Shown here: positions 8,192-15,823 of the stretch, piece after piece
Layout of the letters: each line of letters starts with the position of its first letter
Numbering within the stretch: the first letter of the stretch is position 1
NCBI GenBank assembly: GCA_012841175.1
Contig: DUVG01000200.1
Coordinates: 1-26,038 of the forward strand
DNA length: 26,038 nucleotides
From: Clostridium sp.
GTDB taxonomy: Bacteria; Bacillota; Clostridia; Acetivibrionales; Acetivibrionaceae
Direction of reading: 5' to 3'
Translations under genes and position numbers: made by a program
Notes under the pieces: generated by a model
What the model was told of the DNA's origin: nothing
Database searches by the model: none
Seen by the model: the letters and a program-made list of their open reading frames with translations, nothing else

Positions 8192-10372
8192 TCAGTTCTT
8201 ACCTCTTGTTACTTCAAAAACTGATTCAACTCTTCTTAATTTTTTAATTATTTTTTCAAGCTGCTCTGTATTTGTTATCTCTAATGTAAGACTCATAATT
8301 GCAATTTGCTCTTTGGTAGTTCTTGCATTTATAGCCTTTAGAGGAATTTTTGATTCTCCAATAACATTTGTTATCTCCATTAAAAGGGCTGTTCTGTCAT
8401 TAGCCATAACTGTAATATTTGCATTGTAAGATACATTCTTTGCAGTATACCAAGAAACTTCAATAAGCCTGTTGTCGCCATCTATGGTATTAGTCACATT
8501 AAGGCAATCTTTCCTGTGAACAGATACCCCTCTTCCCCTTGTAATATATCCAACTATATCATCTCCTGGAACTGGATTACAACATTTAGATATTCTAACT
8601 AGACAATTTTCTATACCTTTTACTATAACACCATTTTCAGGTGGTTTTCTTTTGCGTTCTTGCTCCTTAGTTTTCTTTGCTGTTTGGGCAATATTTTCTG
8701 CAAGGTCTTCTGCTCTAATGGTTTTTCTATACTCTTCTCTAAGTCTTGAAATTACTTTATTTGCAGTTAATGTTCCATAACCTATAGCTGCATAAATATC
8801 CTCTAGAGAAAGAAATGTATATTTCCTAAGTACAATTTCAACCCATTCAGGTTTAAACAATTGGCTAAAGGTAAGTGATTGTTTTTTCAACTCTTTTTCA
8901 ATCATTTCCTTACCTCTAATAATATTTTCTTCTCTTTTTTCTTTTTTAAACCACTGATTAATTTTATTACGTGCTTGTGAACTTTTAACAATTTTAAGCC
9001 AATCTCTACTTGGACCATGAACATTAGAAGATGTTAAAATTTCTACTATATCTCCATTTTTTAATTCATATTCAATAGGTGTTATCTTACTGTTTACTCT
9101 CGCCCCTGACATTTTATTCCCAATTGCACTATGAATTGAATATGCAAAGTCAATAGGAGTTGAACCAGCCGGAAGATTTATAACATCACCTTTAGGAGTA
9201 AAAACAAAAACTTCATCTGTAAAAAGATCTACCTTTAGAGTCTCCATAAATTCATCTGCATCTCGCATATCCTTTTGCCATTCTAAAAGTTGTCTTAGCC
9301 ACGCAAGTTTTTTATCAGAACTGCTGGCAGAATTTCCTCCCTCTTTGTACTTCCAATGGGCTGCTATTCCTACTTCTGCTACTCTATGCATTTCCCAAGT
9401 TCTTATTTGAATTTCAAAAGGTACTCCTTCAGGACCTATAACCGTTGTATGCAAAGACTGATACATATTAGGTTTAGGCATTGCAATATAATCCTTAAAC
9501 CTTCTAGGCATAGGTTTGAAAATTTCATGAACAAGACCCAACACTGCATAGCAATCTTTTACACTATCTACAATGACTCTAACAGCAAAAAGATCATATA
9601 TCTCTTCTAATGTTTTATTCTGTCTAACCATTTTTCTGTATATACTATAAAAGTGCTTAGGTCTTCCATCAAGATGTGATTCAACTTTAATTTCTTCTGT
9701 TTTTTCTTTTAAAGTTCTTAAAATATTTTCTATATAATCTTCTCTTTCATTTCTTCTTTTGGCGATTTTTTCTACCAGTTCGTAATAACCCTTTGGATCT
9801 ATATATCTTAAACAAATATCTTCAAGTTCCCATTTAATTTTGGAAATCCCCAACCTATGGGCTAATGGAGCATAAATTTCTAAAGTTTCCTTTGCTTTTT
9901 CAGCTTGTTTCTCAGCTTTCATATATTTTAATGTTCGCATATTGTGAAGCCGGTCAGCAAGTTTAATGAGAATAACTCTTATATCTTTTGCCATGGCAAG
10001 AAACATTTTTCTTAAATTCTCAGCTTGTCGTTCTTGCTTTGTAGTATAAGGAATTTTTCCTAACTTGGTAACACCATCTACTAAATCCGCCACTTCCTGA
10101 CCAAACATTTCTTTAATTTCTTCATAAGTATAGGCAGTATCTTCAATGGTATCGTGAAGAATTCCAGCAACAATAGAAGTACAATCGAGCTCAAGTTCTG
10201 CTAAAATAAAAGCTACCTCTAGAGGATGTGTGAAAAATGGCTCTCCCGACACTCTATTTTGGCCCTCATGTGCTTTCTTTGAAAAAATATATGATTTTTT
10301 AAGTAATTCAAAATCACAATTAGAATTATATTTTTTTATTTTTTCTACTAATCTATTATAATCATCACACAT
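8192..10372 (-). CDS. rel: Bifunctional (p)ppGpp synthetase/hydrolase
   Basis: This 726-residue long RelA/SpoT homolog makes and degrades the alarmone (p)ppGpp in the stringent response. The N-terminal HD hydrolase domain is intact (His73-Asp74 in HDTIEDT). The synthetase domain follows, with RFKDYIAMPKPNMYQSLH; the RxKD form is typical of bifunctional enzymes. A TGS domain (around residues 387-450), a conserved-cysteine region (CLVRISKCCNPVPGD, ending in CLNV) and a C-terminal ACT domain (last ~75 residues) complete the usual order. GGAGG lies eight bases before the ATG. It is 30 bases downstream of apt; this apt-rel linkage is widespread and joins purine salvage to the alarmone pathway. Confidence 0.97.
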   Translation of the reverse strand: MCDDYNRLVEKIKKYNSNCDFELLKKSYIFSKKAHEGQNRVSGEPFFTHPLEVAFILAELELDCTSIVAGILHDTIEDTAYTYEEIKEMFGQEVADLVDGVTKLGKIPYTTKQERQAENLRKMFLAMAKDIRVILIKLADRLHNMRTLKYMKAEKQAEKAKETLEIYAPLAHRLGISKIKWELEDICLRYIDPKGYYELVEKIAKRRNEREDYIENILRTLKEKTEEIKVESHLDGRPKHFYSIYRKMVRQNKTLEEIYDLFAVRVIVDSVKDCYAVLGLVHEIFKPMPRRFKDYIAMPKPNMYQSLHTTVIGPEGVPFEIQIRTWEMHRVAEVGIAAHWKYKEGGNSASSSDKKLAWLRQLLEWQKDMRDADEFMETLKVDLFTDEVFVFTPKGDVINLPAGSTPIDFAYSIHSAIGNKMSGARVNSKITPIEYELKNGDIVEILTSSNVHGPSRDWLKIVKSSQARNKINQWFKKEKREENIIRGKEMIEKELKKQSLTFSQLFKPEWVEIVLRKYTFLSLEDIYAAIGYGTLTANKVISRLREEYRKTIRAEDLAENIAQTAKKTKEQERKRKPPENGVIVKGIENCLVRISKCCNPVPGDDIVGYITRGRGVSVHRKDCLNVTNTIDGDNRLIEVSWYTAKNVSYNANITVMANDRTALLMEITNVIGESKIPLKAINARTTKEQIAIMSLTLEITNTEQLEKIIKKLRRVESVFEVTRGKN

Positions 10373-10402
10373 TAAAATTCCTCCAAAAAAACTTTAACAC
10401 CA

Positions 10403-10918
10403 CTAAAACTGTACTATTGATTTCACATTATAGTCTTGTAATTTATTTCTGCCATTTAAAAACTCCAGCTCTACAAAATACATAATTCCCACCACTTCTC
10501 CACCTAGTTGTTCAACAAGTTTTATGTTAGCTTCTGTAGTTCCACCAGTAGCAAGCAAGTCATCAACAATAACAACCTTTTGACCTTTCTTTATTGCATC
10601 GCTATGTATTTCTAAAATATCAGTACCATATTCTAACTGGTATTCTACTGATATGGTTTTATAAGGAAGCTTACCTTTTTTTCTTATGGGTACAAATCCT
10701 TTTCCAATTAAATATGCCAAAGGGGTTCCGAAAATAAATCCCCTTGATTCAGGTCCCACAATAATATCAAATTCCCCAAAACTTTTTATTCCATCTTTCA
10801 TTTTATCAATACATTCTTTTAAAGCTTCTGAATCTTGCAATACTGTTGTAATATCAATATAGTTAATACCTTCCTTAGGAAAGTTCATAACTTGACGTAA
10901 TTTTGATTTTAAATCCAT
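10403..10918 (-). CDS. apt: Adenine phosphoribosyltransferase
   Basis: This 171-residue type I phosphoribosyltransferase salvages adenine to AMP using PRPP. The PRPP-binding loop VVIVDDLLATGGT (residues 115-127) and the family motif VGPESRGFIFG (54-64) are present, and the length is normal. The ATG is preceded by GGAGGGG. It lies between recJ and rel in the operon, 95 bases after recJ. Confidence 0.97.
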   Translation of the reverse strand: MDLKSKLRQVMNFPKEGINYIDITTVLQDSEALKECIDKMKDGIKSFGEFDIIVGPESRGFIFGTPLAYLIGKGFVPIRKKGKLPYKTISVEYQLEYGTDILEIHSDAIKKGQKVVIVDDLLATGGTTEANIKLVEQLGGEVVGIMYFVELEFLNGRNKLQDYNVKSIVQF

Positions 10919-11013
10919 AATTCCCCTCCTGGTAAATTCATTATAACACTCCTAAAACTTAAATACATAATATCATATTTTATCATATTTTTTATTTTGA
11001 AAACAAAGTATAT

Positions 11014-13476
11014 TTAAAAATTAAGATCATTTAAGCTTTTGTAAAGAAATGAATCTTCAATATTTCTTTTTTGTTTATGAGTATCTAACATATCTATAAT
11101 CACTCCATACTTACCGTACAATTCACTTTTTAAGAAGGATAATTCGCTAAAAATTTGAATAACTTTTTTTGCTTTAAAATAATTCATATTGATGCCATAT
11201 TCTTTTGATATATAATCTGAAAAAGCAAATAAATTATCTAAAATAAAGCTTTTATCGTAATTTGCTTTCAAGTGTTTGTATACAAAAACCATATCCTGCC
11301 TGCTAGGAACAATGCTTTCTTTGTTAAAATTGAAATTTATTTTATTATAAATATAAATTTTACTTAAATCAATACTATTTAAAACTTTATTTAAATATTT
11401 CTCACAAAACCAATCTCCATATACTATCACTTTATCAAATTTTGATAAATTCAGTCTATAAGGGTCAGGGTTTACTAATATATATAAATTAGAGTTATTC
11501 ATTTTTACTTCCGAAAAACTCATAGAGTATTTCAAATTAAATTCAAAAGCACAATCTTTAACTAAATTCATAATTTCTTTTACTGTATCAATTGAATTTA
11601 ACATTATTACAATTCTTTTATTTTGTAAATTGTAAATATATATATATTCTTTTAAATTTTTATTCCCTCCAATTGAAGAAATTTTCTCAATACTATTTCC
11701 TTCTGTTGTATTTTCTTCAAAATTTAAGGATTTATCAAGGCTAAAAAAGAACTTATTATTTAATATAATTTCAAATGCCGGCTTTATATCTCTCACTTTT
11801 AGTTGTACACTTTCACTTCCATTCCAACTATTTATATCTAATGTACACACAATATCCAATACATCTGATTTTTTATATACCTTTGCTAAATCTCCTTTTT
11901 TAAAAGCAATTGCATCTAACTTATAACTATCATTTTCTATTTTTAGCTTTAAGTGGCTATTGTCACTCCCCACTGTACTTATATCACTAATTTTTGCATT
12001 TTCAAGTTTAAACAAAGGTTCTGGGTTATCAGTGCCAAAAGGCTCTAAAAAATTTAACTCACGTGCATTTTCTAAGGTAATCTCTTCTAATTCTATTTTG
12101 GTATCTATATTTATTTTTTGAGTATATTCACATTCATCACTAAAAGTACTGGCATACTCATTTATAAGTTTATTAAAATCATGAATTTTTTCTTCTTTCA
12201 AAGTCAAACCTACTGCCATTTCATGACCTCCAAATTTCTCCAAAACCCTTTGGCAATAGGTTATAGCATTAAACAAATTTAAACCTTCTATACTTCTTCC
12301 CGAGCCCTTTCCTATTCCATCAGATACACTAATTAATATACATGGTTTGTTATATTTCTCCACAATTTTAGATGCAACTATCCCTATAACGCCTTGATGC
12401 CAATCCTTTCCCGCTACCACCATAATGCTGCTTTTTTTTATATAAGATTCTTTTTCAATTTTACTTATCACTTCTTCAAAAATCTCTGCTTCTATTCTTT
12501 GTCTTTGCTTATTTTGTTCACTTAATTCAGAGGCAATTTCTTTGGCTGTAGTTTCATCGTCAGTTGTCAAAAGTTCTACCGCCATTGCTGCATCTTTAAT
12601 TCTTCCTGCAGCATTAAGCCTTGGAGCTATTATATATCCTATATCTATAGAGGTAATCTTTTTTCCAAAAATCTTTCCATCTTTCATAAGATATCTAAGT
12701 CCCAAATTTGATGTGTTATTTATCTCTTCTAGTCCAAACTTAACCAAAATTCTATTTTCACCAGTTAAAGGCATCACATCTGCAATGGTTCCAAGGGCTA
12801 CCAAATCCAAAAATTCTGATTGTTTAATTTCTACATCCATTTCTAAAGAAAGTGCTTTTATAAGTTTGAAAGCAACCCCAACTCCAGATAAGTTCTTGTC
12901 AGGATATAAACAATCTGGTCTTTGAGGATTCACTAAAGCCTTTACAACAGGAAGTTCCTCTTTGCATTCGTGGTGATCTGTAACCACCATATCTATTCCT
13001 TTTTCCATCAATATCTTGGCTTCTTCTATGGCAGTGGTACCACAGTCCACAGTAACAACCAAATCTACTTGCATATCTATAATTTTTTCAACCGAACTTT
13101 GACAAAATCCATATCCCTCTTCAAACCTGTTAGGAATATAATAATACACATTCCCATTTTGTGATTTTAAAAACTTATATAAAATAGAGGTGCTAGTAAC
13201 ACCATCTACATCATAATCCCCATAAATCAATATTTTTTCTTTCTTTTCTATAGCTTTAGCTACTCTCTTTACAGCAATATTCATATCTTTTAAAAGAAAA
13301 GGGTCATTTAAATCATCTAATGTTGAATTTAAAAATTTATTTATAATTTCAACATTATCCATCTCTCTACTTAAAAAAATCTTTGCAAGAAAAGTTGAAA
13401 TCCCAGCATCAGAGGCTAATTTTTCAGCCTTTTTAATAGGAACATAGCTTGTATTCCATACCCTTTTTATTTTCAC
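11014..13476 (-). CDS. recJ: Single-stranded-DNA-specific 5'-3' exonuclease RecJ
   Basis: This 820-residue protein belongs to the DHH phosphoesterase family and degrades single-stranded DNA from the 5' end during recombination and mismatch or base-excision repair. Metal-binding motifs are DYDVDG (87-92), DCGTT near residue 144 and TDHHE (166-170). The DHHA1 part has LNAAGRI and, later, GKGSGRS and GGHEMAVGL, followed by an OB-fold region to about residue 570. The last ~250 residues match the extra C-terminal domain seen in Firmicute RecJ (ssDNA-exonuc_C type); this part is more lysine- and asparagine-rich and less conserved. Translation starts at GTG with GAGGTG five bases before. It is the first gene of the operon; the 86 bases between its start and the terminator at 13563 show no convincing promoter. 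Confidence 0.95.
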   Translation of the reverse strand: MKIKRVWNTSYVPIKKAEKLASDAGISTFLAKIFLSREMDNVEIINKFLNSTLDDLNDPFLLKDMNIAVKRVAKAIEKKEKILIYGDYDVDGVTSTSILYKFLKSQNGNVYYYIPNRFEEGYGFCQSSVEKIIDMQVDLVVTVDCGTTAIEEAKILMEKGIDMVVTDHHECKEELPVVKALVNPQRPDCLYPDKNLSGVGVAFKLIKALSLEMDVEIKQSEFLDLVALGTIADVMPLTGENRILVKFGLEEINNTSNLGLRYLMKDGKIFGKKITSIDIGYIIAPRLNAAGRIKDAAMAVELLTTDDETTAKEIASELSEQNKQRQRIEAEIFEEVISKIEKESYIKKSSIMVVAGKDWHQGVIGIVASKIVEKYNKPCILISVSDGIGKGSGRSIEGLNLFNAITYCQRVLEKFGGHEMAVGLTLKEEKIHDFNKLINEYASTFSDECEYTQKINIDTKIELEEITLENARELNFLEPFGTDNPEPLFKLENAKISDISTVGSDNSHLKLKIENDSYKLDAIAFKKGDLAKVYKKSDVLDIVCTLDINSWNGSESVQLKVRDIKPAFEIILNNKFFFSLDKSLNFEENTTEGNSIEKISSIGGNKNLKEYIYIYNLQNKRIVIMLNSIDTVKEIMNLVKDCAFEFNLKYSMSFSEVKMNNSNLYILVNPDPYRLNLSKFDKVIVYGDWFCEKYLNKVLNSIDLSKIYIYNKINFNFNKESIVPSRQDMVFVYKHLKANYDKSFILDNLFAFSDYISKEYGINMNYFKAKKVIQIFSELSFLKSELYGKYGVIIDMLDTHKQKRNIEDSFLYKSLNDLNF

Positions 13477-13562
13477 TATATCACCTCGAAATAAACCCCT
13501 TCACTTTATAACCTCACAGTACACTCTATAATTTTAGAAAGAGATAGACTCTGAATAATTAT

Positions 13563-13592
13563 AAAAAGCTCGACTTTCATCGAGCTTTTTTT
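13563..13592 (-). terminator. Intrinsic terminator between rpsU and recJ
   Basis: AAAAAGCTCGA and TCGAGCTTTTT form an 11-bp stem (six mostly G-C pairs plus A-T pairs) around a six-base loop, with T-runs on both strands. It would end transcription arriving from rpsU or from the candidate RNA at 13640-13816, about 90 bases before recJ. It could also act as an attenuator for recJ. Confidence 0.8.
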
Positions 13593-13639
13593 ATATTTAT
13601 TTTAGAATTCCTTACAATCTACCTTTCCGTGTTTACCAT

Positions 13640-13816
13640 TCGGAAGTACCTTTCATATTTGTCATTTGTTAAATGGAAGATATTTTAAAACTTTACCTTC
13701 CAGACTTCGCCTTTCCCAGAAGACCCCCCTCATCATTACCTCTTACTTAATTATAATATTAAATCATTACACCATCATCAAGGGTTTTCATATCTTCTTA
13801 CCTGAAGCACTTCCGA
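13640..13816 (-). ncRNA. Candidate structured RNA between rpsU and recJ
   Basis: The stretch 13593-13882 has no convincing gene, but its minus strand carries nested complementary segments. TCGGAAGTGC (13816-13807) pairs over ten positions with GTACTTCCGA (13649-13640). Inside that, GAAGATAT pairs with ATATCTTC, AAAAC with GTTTT, and CCTT with AAGG, all in the right order for one continuous rod with small internal loops. A small CATTT/AAATG hairpin sits on the 3' side of the largest bulge, and an AT-rich hairpin (TTAAT/ATTAA) is near the tip. A terminator follows at 13592-13563. The shape recalls 6S RNA (rod with a central bubble and a 3'-side hairpin), but I do not recognise conserved 6S sequence. 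It could instead be the rpsU 3' untranslated region or a leader of recJ. The boundaries given are only those of the outer stem. Confidence 0.4.
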
Positions 13817-13882
13817 CTTGCCAGACAATCATATTGATTCATGACACTTAAAAGATATTCCCTTAGAAATACAGTTTCTTTC

Positions 13883-14059
13883 TTACTTAAATTTTCTTTT
13901 TCTTGCTGCTTCAGATTTTTTCTTTTTCTTTACACTTGGCTTCTCATAGTGCTCCCTTTTTCTTACTTCTGCTAATACGCCTGCCTTAGCGCATTGTCTC
14001 TTAAATCTTTTTAGAGCACTATCAAGAGACTCATTTTCTTTAACTCTAATTTCAGACAT
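13883..14059 (-). CDS. rpsU: 30S ribosomal protein S21
   Basis: This 58-residue protein is bS21: MSEIRVKENESLDSALKRFKR at the start, then a basic tail ending in KKKKKSEAARKRKFK. It binds near the anti-Shine-Dalgarno end of 16S rRNA and helps initiation. The frame is open 31 codons upstream, but GGAGGGAGGG just before the ATG at 14059 and the family N-terminus fix the start. In many Firmicutes rpsU is followed by yqeY; here the candidate RNA and terminator follow instead. It has its own candidate promoter at 14158-14187 and a hairpin leader. Confidence 0.97.
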   Translation of the reverse strand: MSEIRVKENESLDSALKRFKRQCAKAGVLAEVRKREHYEKPSVKKKKKSEAARKRKFK

Positions 14060-14088
14060 GTATTTCCCTCCCTCCGATGGCAACAATT

Positions 14089-14150
14089 GTGCTATAGCTG
14101 AACTACATCCTATATTGTGGATTAAAATGGAAACAACTAAAATATAGCAC
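14089..14150 (-). promoter_or_regulatory. Hairpin leader in the 5' untranslated region of rpsU
   Basis: GTGCTATA (minus strand, 14150-14143) and TATAGCAC (14096-14089) are perfect 8-bp complements closing a loop of about 46 bases. Inside, GTTG can pair with CAGC and TCC with GGA. The element begins only a few bases after the likely transcription start and ends just upstream of the GGAGGGAGGG ribosome binding site. It could be an autoregulatory protein-binding leader, as known for several other ribosomal protein genes; that role is inference. Confidence 0.5.
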
Positions 14151-14157
14151 ACCTTAT

Positions 14158-14187
14158 ATTATATATTATTCTTCAAATTCGTGTCAA
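14158..14187 (-). promoter_or_regulatory. Sigma-A promoter for rpsU
   Basis: On the minus strand a perfect TTGACA (14187-14182) and a perfect TATAAT (14163-14158) are 18 bases apart, about 100 bases upstream of the rpsU ATG. Confidence 0.8.
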
Positions 14188-14251
14188 CTGTTATTTTGCT
14201 GTTTTTCGATATATAATTTGATATACATAAAATACTCTTTTTAACAACATA

Positions 14252-14288
14252 CTAGCTTAAGATAGAAACATATTCCACCTTAAGCTAG
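14252..14288. repeat. Perfect 10-bp inverted repeat between ssb and rpsU
   Basis: CTAGCTTAAG (14252-14261) and CTTAAGCTAG (14279-14288) are exact inverted copies separated by 17 bases, with a further four-pair GGAA/TTTC stem possible inside. No T-run directly follows on either strand, so it is not a textbook terminator. It may still end the ssb transcript. Apart from this and the rpsU promoter, the 14060-14367 interval holds nothing I can name. Confidence 0.6.
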
Positions 14289-14367
14289 CAATATCCTTTT
14301 TTAAATTAAAACAAAATGTATCCCAATTCCATCATACTAGAGAAAATAAGTTTTTTTAACTATTGGA

Positions 14368-14775
14368 TTAAAATGGTAAATCATCATCTATTTCATCACT
14401 AATACCATTGTTTTCGGCTACATAGTTATTAGAAACATTGTCTGCATTTGATTCTCTTTTGCTATCTGCAAAATATGCCTCTTCTGCAACAACTTCAGTT
14501 ACATAATGTCTCTTCCCCTCATTATCATCCCAAGTTCTCACTTGAAGCCTTCCTGTTACTGCAACTTGCTGTCCCTTAACAAAATATTTAGAACAAAATT
14601 CTGCTAATTTGTCCCAAGAAACTATAGGTATAAAATCTGCCTGCCTATCTTCACCTTGCTTTTGAAATCTTCTGTCAACAGCTAAGGTAAAGTGACATAC
14701 AGGTATATTGCTTACATTAGTATACCTCATTTCAGGATCTTTAGTTAGTCTCCCCATTAAAATTACTTTGTTCAT
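14368..14775 (-). CDS. ssb: Single-stranded DNA-binding protein
   Basis: This 135-residue SSB has an N-terminal OB fold (MNKVILMGRLTKDPEMRYT..., FTLAVDRRF, GQQVAVTGRLQVRTW), a short acidic linker and the conserved C-terminal protein-interaction tip DDDLPF. It coats single-stranded DNA and recruits repair and replication enzymes. A GAGGGTGGT ribosome binding site precedes the ATG. It stands alone rather than between rpsF and rpsR, so it may be a second SSB of this genome, but the main copy is not visible here to compare. Confidence 0.95.
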   Translation of the reverse strand: MNKVILMGRLTKDPEMRYTNVSNIPVCHFTLAVDRRFQKQGEDRQADFIPIVSWDKLAEFCSKYFVKGQQVAVTGRLQVRTWDDNEGKRHYVTEVVAEEAYFADSKRESNADNVSNNYVAENNGISDEIDDDLPF

Positions 14776-14808
14776 AATACCACCCTCTTACAAAATTACT
14801 ATATTTAA

Positions 14809-14837
14809 ATTATACCAAACATATGTTCTTTTGTCTA
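14809..14837 (-). promoter_or_regulatory. Candidate sigma-A promoter for ssb
   Basis: On the minus strand TAGACA (14837-14832) and a perfect TATAAT (14814-14809) are 17 bases apart, about 35 bases upstream of the ssb ATG. Confidence 0.6.
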
Positions 14838-14914
14838 TAGTTTTTTATTTATTTTTTTAAATATGATAGATTAAGAACATAATTACAGTACTATCATAAA
14901 TATTTGTATACTAA

Positions 14915-14943
14915 TTGACTAAAACTAATATAATAATTAGAAT
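14915..14943 (+). promoter_or_regulatory. Candidate sigma-A promoter for nfnAB
   Basis: TTGACT (14915-14920) and TAGAAT (14938-14943) are 17 bases apart, with the nfnA ATG about 35 bases after the -10 box. An overlapping alternative TATAAT exists at a poorer spacing. I see no Rex-type palindrome. Confidence 0.5.
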
Positions 14944-14977
14944 GATTATAACAACACTTTTGTAAAGGGGATAAATA

Positions 14978-15823
14978 ATGTTTGAAATTGTAAAAAAAAG
15001 AATTTTGAATTCTCAAGTAAAATTAATGGATATATATGCTCCACATATTGCAAAAAAAGCTGAGCCTGGACAATTTATTATTTTTAGAATTAATGAAAAT
15101 AGCGAAAGAGTTCCCTTAACAATTGCAGATTTTGATGGTGAAAAGGGAACTGTAACAATAATATTTCAAGAAGTAGGCAAAACCACAAAGGAATTAGGGG
15201 CATTAAATGAAGGAGATTTTCTACTTGACTTTGTAGGCCCTTTAGGTGTTGCTTCTGACTTTGGCAATGTAAAAAAAGCTGCTGTTATAGGTGGTGGACT
15301 TGGTGCTGCAATCGCATATCCTCAGGCAAAAAAATTAAACTCCCTAGGAACAGAGGTTCATTCCATCATTGGCTTTAGAAATAAAGACCTTGTAATACTT
15401 GAAGAAGAAATGAATGCTGTAAGTGATAAAGTGTTTGTTACTACTGATGATGGTTCAAATGGAACAAAAGGTTTTGTAACAGATATACTAAAAAAATTAA
15501 TTGAAGAAGGCAATGAATATGACCTTGTAATTGCAATGGGTCCTTTGATAATGATGAAAACTGTGAGTAACCTTACAAAACCATATAATATAAAAACAAT
15601 TGTAAGCATGAATCCTATTATGATTGACGGAACTGGAATGTGTGGTGGCTGCCGAGTAACAGTTGGCGGAGAAATAAAGTTTGCATGTGTAGATGGTCCT
15701 GATTTTGACGGACATAAAGTTGATTTTGACGAAGCTATGCAAAGACAAAATATGTACAAAAAACTTGAAACAAAAGCTGCTAAACAACACAAATGTAAGC
15801 TTGGAGGTGATGATCATGCCTAA
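14978..15823 (+). CDS. nfnA: NADH-dependent reduced ferredoxin:NADP+ oxidoreductase subunit A
   Basis: This 281-residue FAD- and NAD(H)-binding protein of the ferredoxin-NADP reductase/PyrK fold is the small subunit of NfnAB (also called SudB-like). An FAD domain (about residues 1-100) is followed by a nucleotide-binding domain (AVIGGGLGAAIAYPQA). A [2Fe-2S] site near the end has Asp217, Cys222, Cys225 and Cys237; the one-Asp/three-Cys pattern is the known NfnA arrangement. With NfnB it performs flavin-based electron bifurcation, coupling NADPH, NAD+ and ferredoxin. AAAGGGG precedes the ATG, and the gene overlaps nfnB by eight bases. A PyrK-type partner for dihydroorotate dehydrogenase is less likely, because nfnB is adjacent. 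Confidence 0.9.
   Translation: MFEIVKKRILNSQVKLMDIYAPHIAKKAEPGQFIIFRINENSERVPLTIADFDGEKGTVTIIFQEVGKTTKELGALNEGDFLLDFVGPLGVASDFGNVKKAAVIGGGLGAAIAYPQAKKLNSLGTEVHSIIGFRNKDLVILEEEMNAVSDKVFVTTDDGSNGTKGFVTDILKKLIEEGNEYDLVIAMGPLIMMKTVSNLTKPYNIKTIVSMNPIMIDGTGMCGGCRVTVGGEIKFACVDGPDFDGHKVDFDEAMQRQNMYKKLETKAAKQHKCKLGGDDHA

Noticed and set aside
13690..13725. Resemblance of the TCTGGAAGGTAAAG stretch to the SRP RNA domain IV loop
   Set aside because: The flanking AGGTCC/AGCAG positions do not match and the hairpin around it pairs differently.
13666..13851. 61-codon plus-strand open frame in the rpsU-recJ gap
   Set aside because: It has no ribosome binding site and no recognisable protein character, and it is antisense to the candidate structured RNA.
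14080..14092. GGCAACAATTGTG near rpsU, similar to the XRE operator core
   Set aside because: It lacks the central spacer base and the full arms of the operators, and it lies in a transcribed leader rather than in a promoter.
15358..15817. Minus-strand open frames across nfnA
   Set aside because: They are shadows of the conserved nfnA coding sequence and have no start signals.
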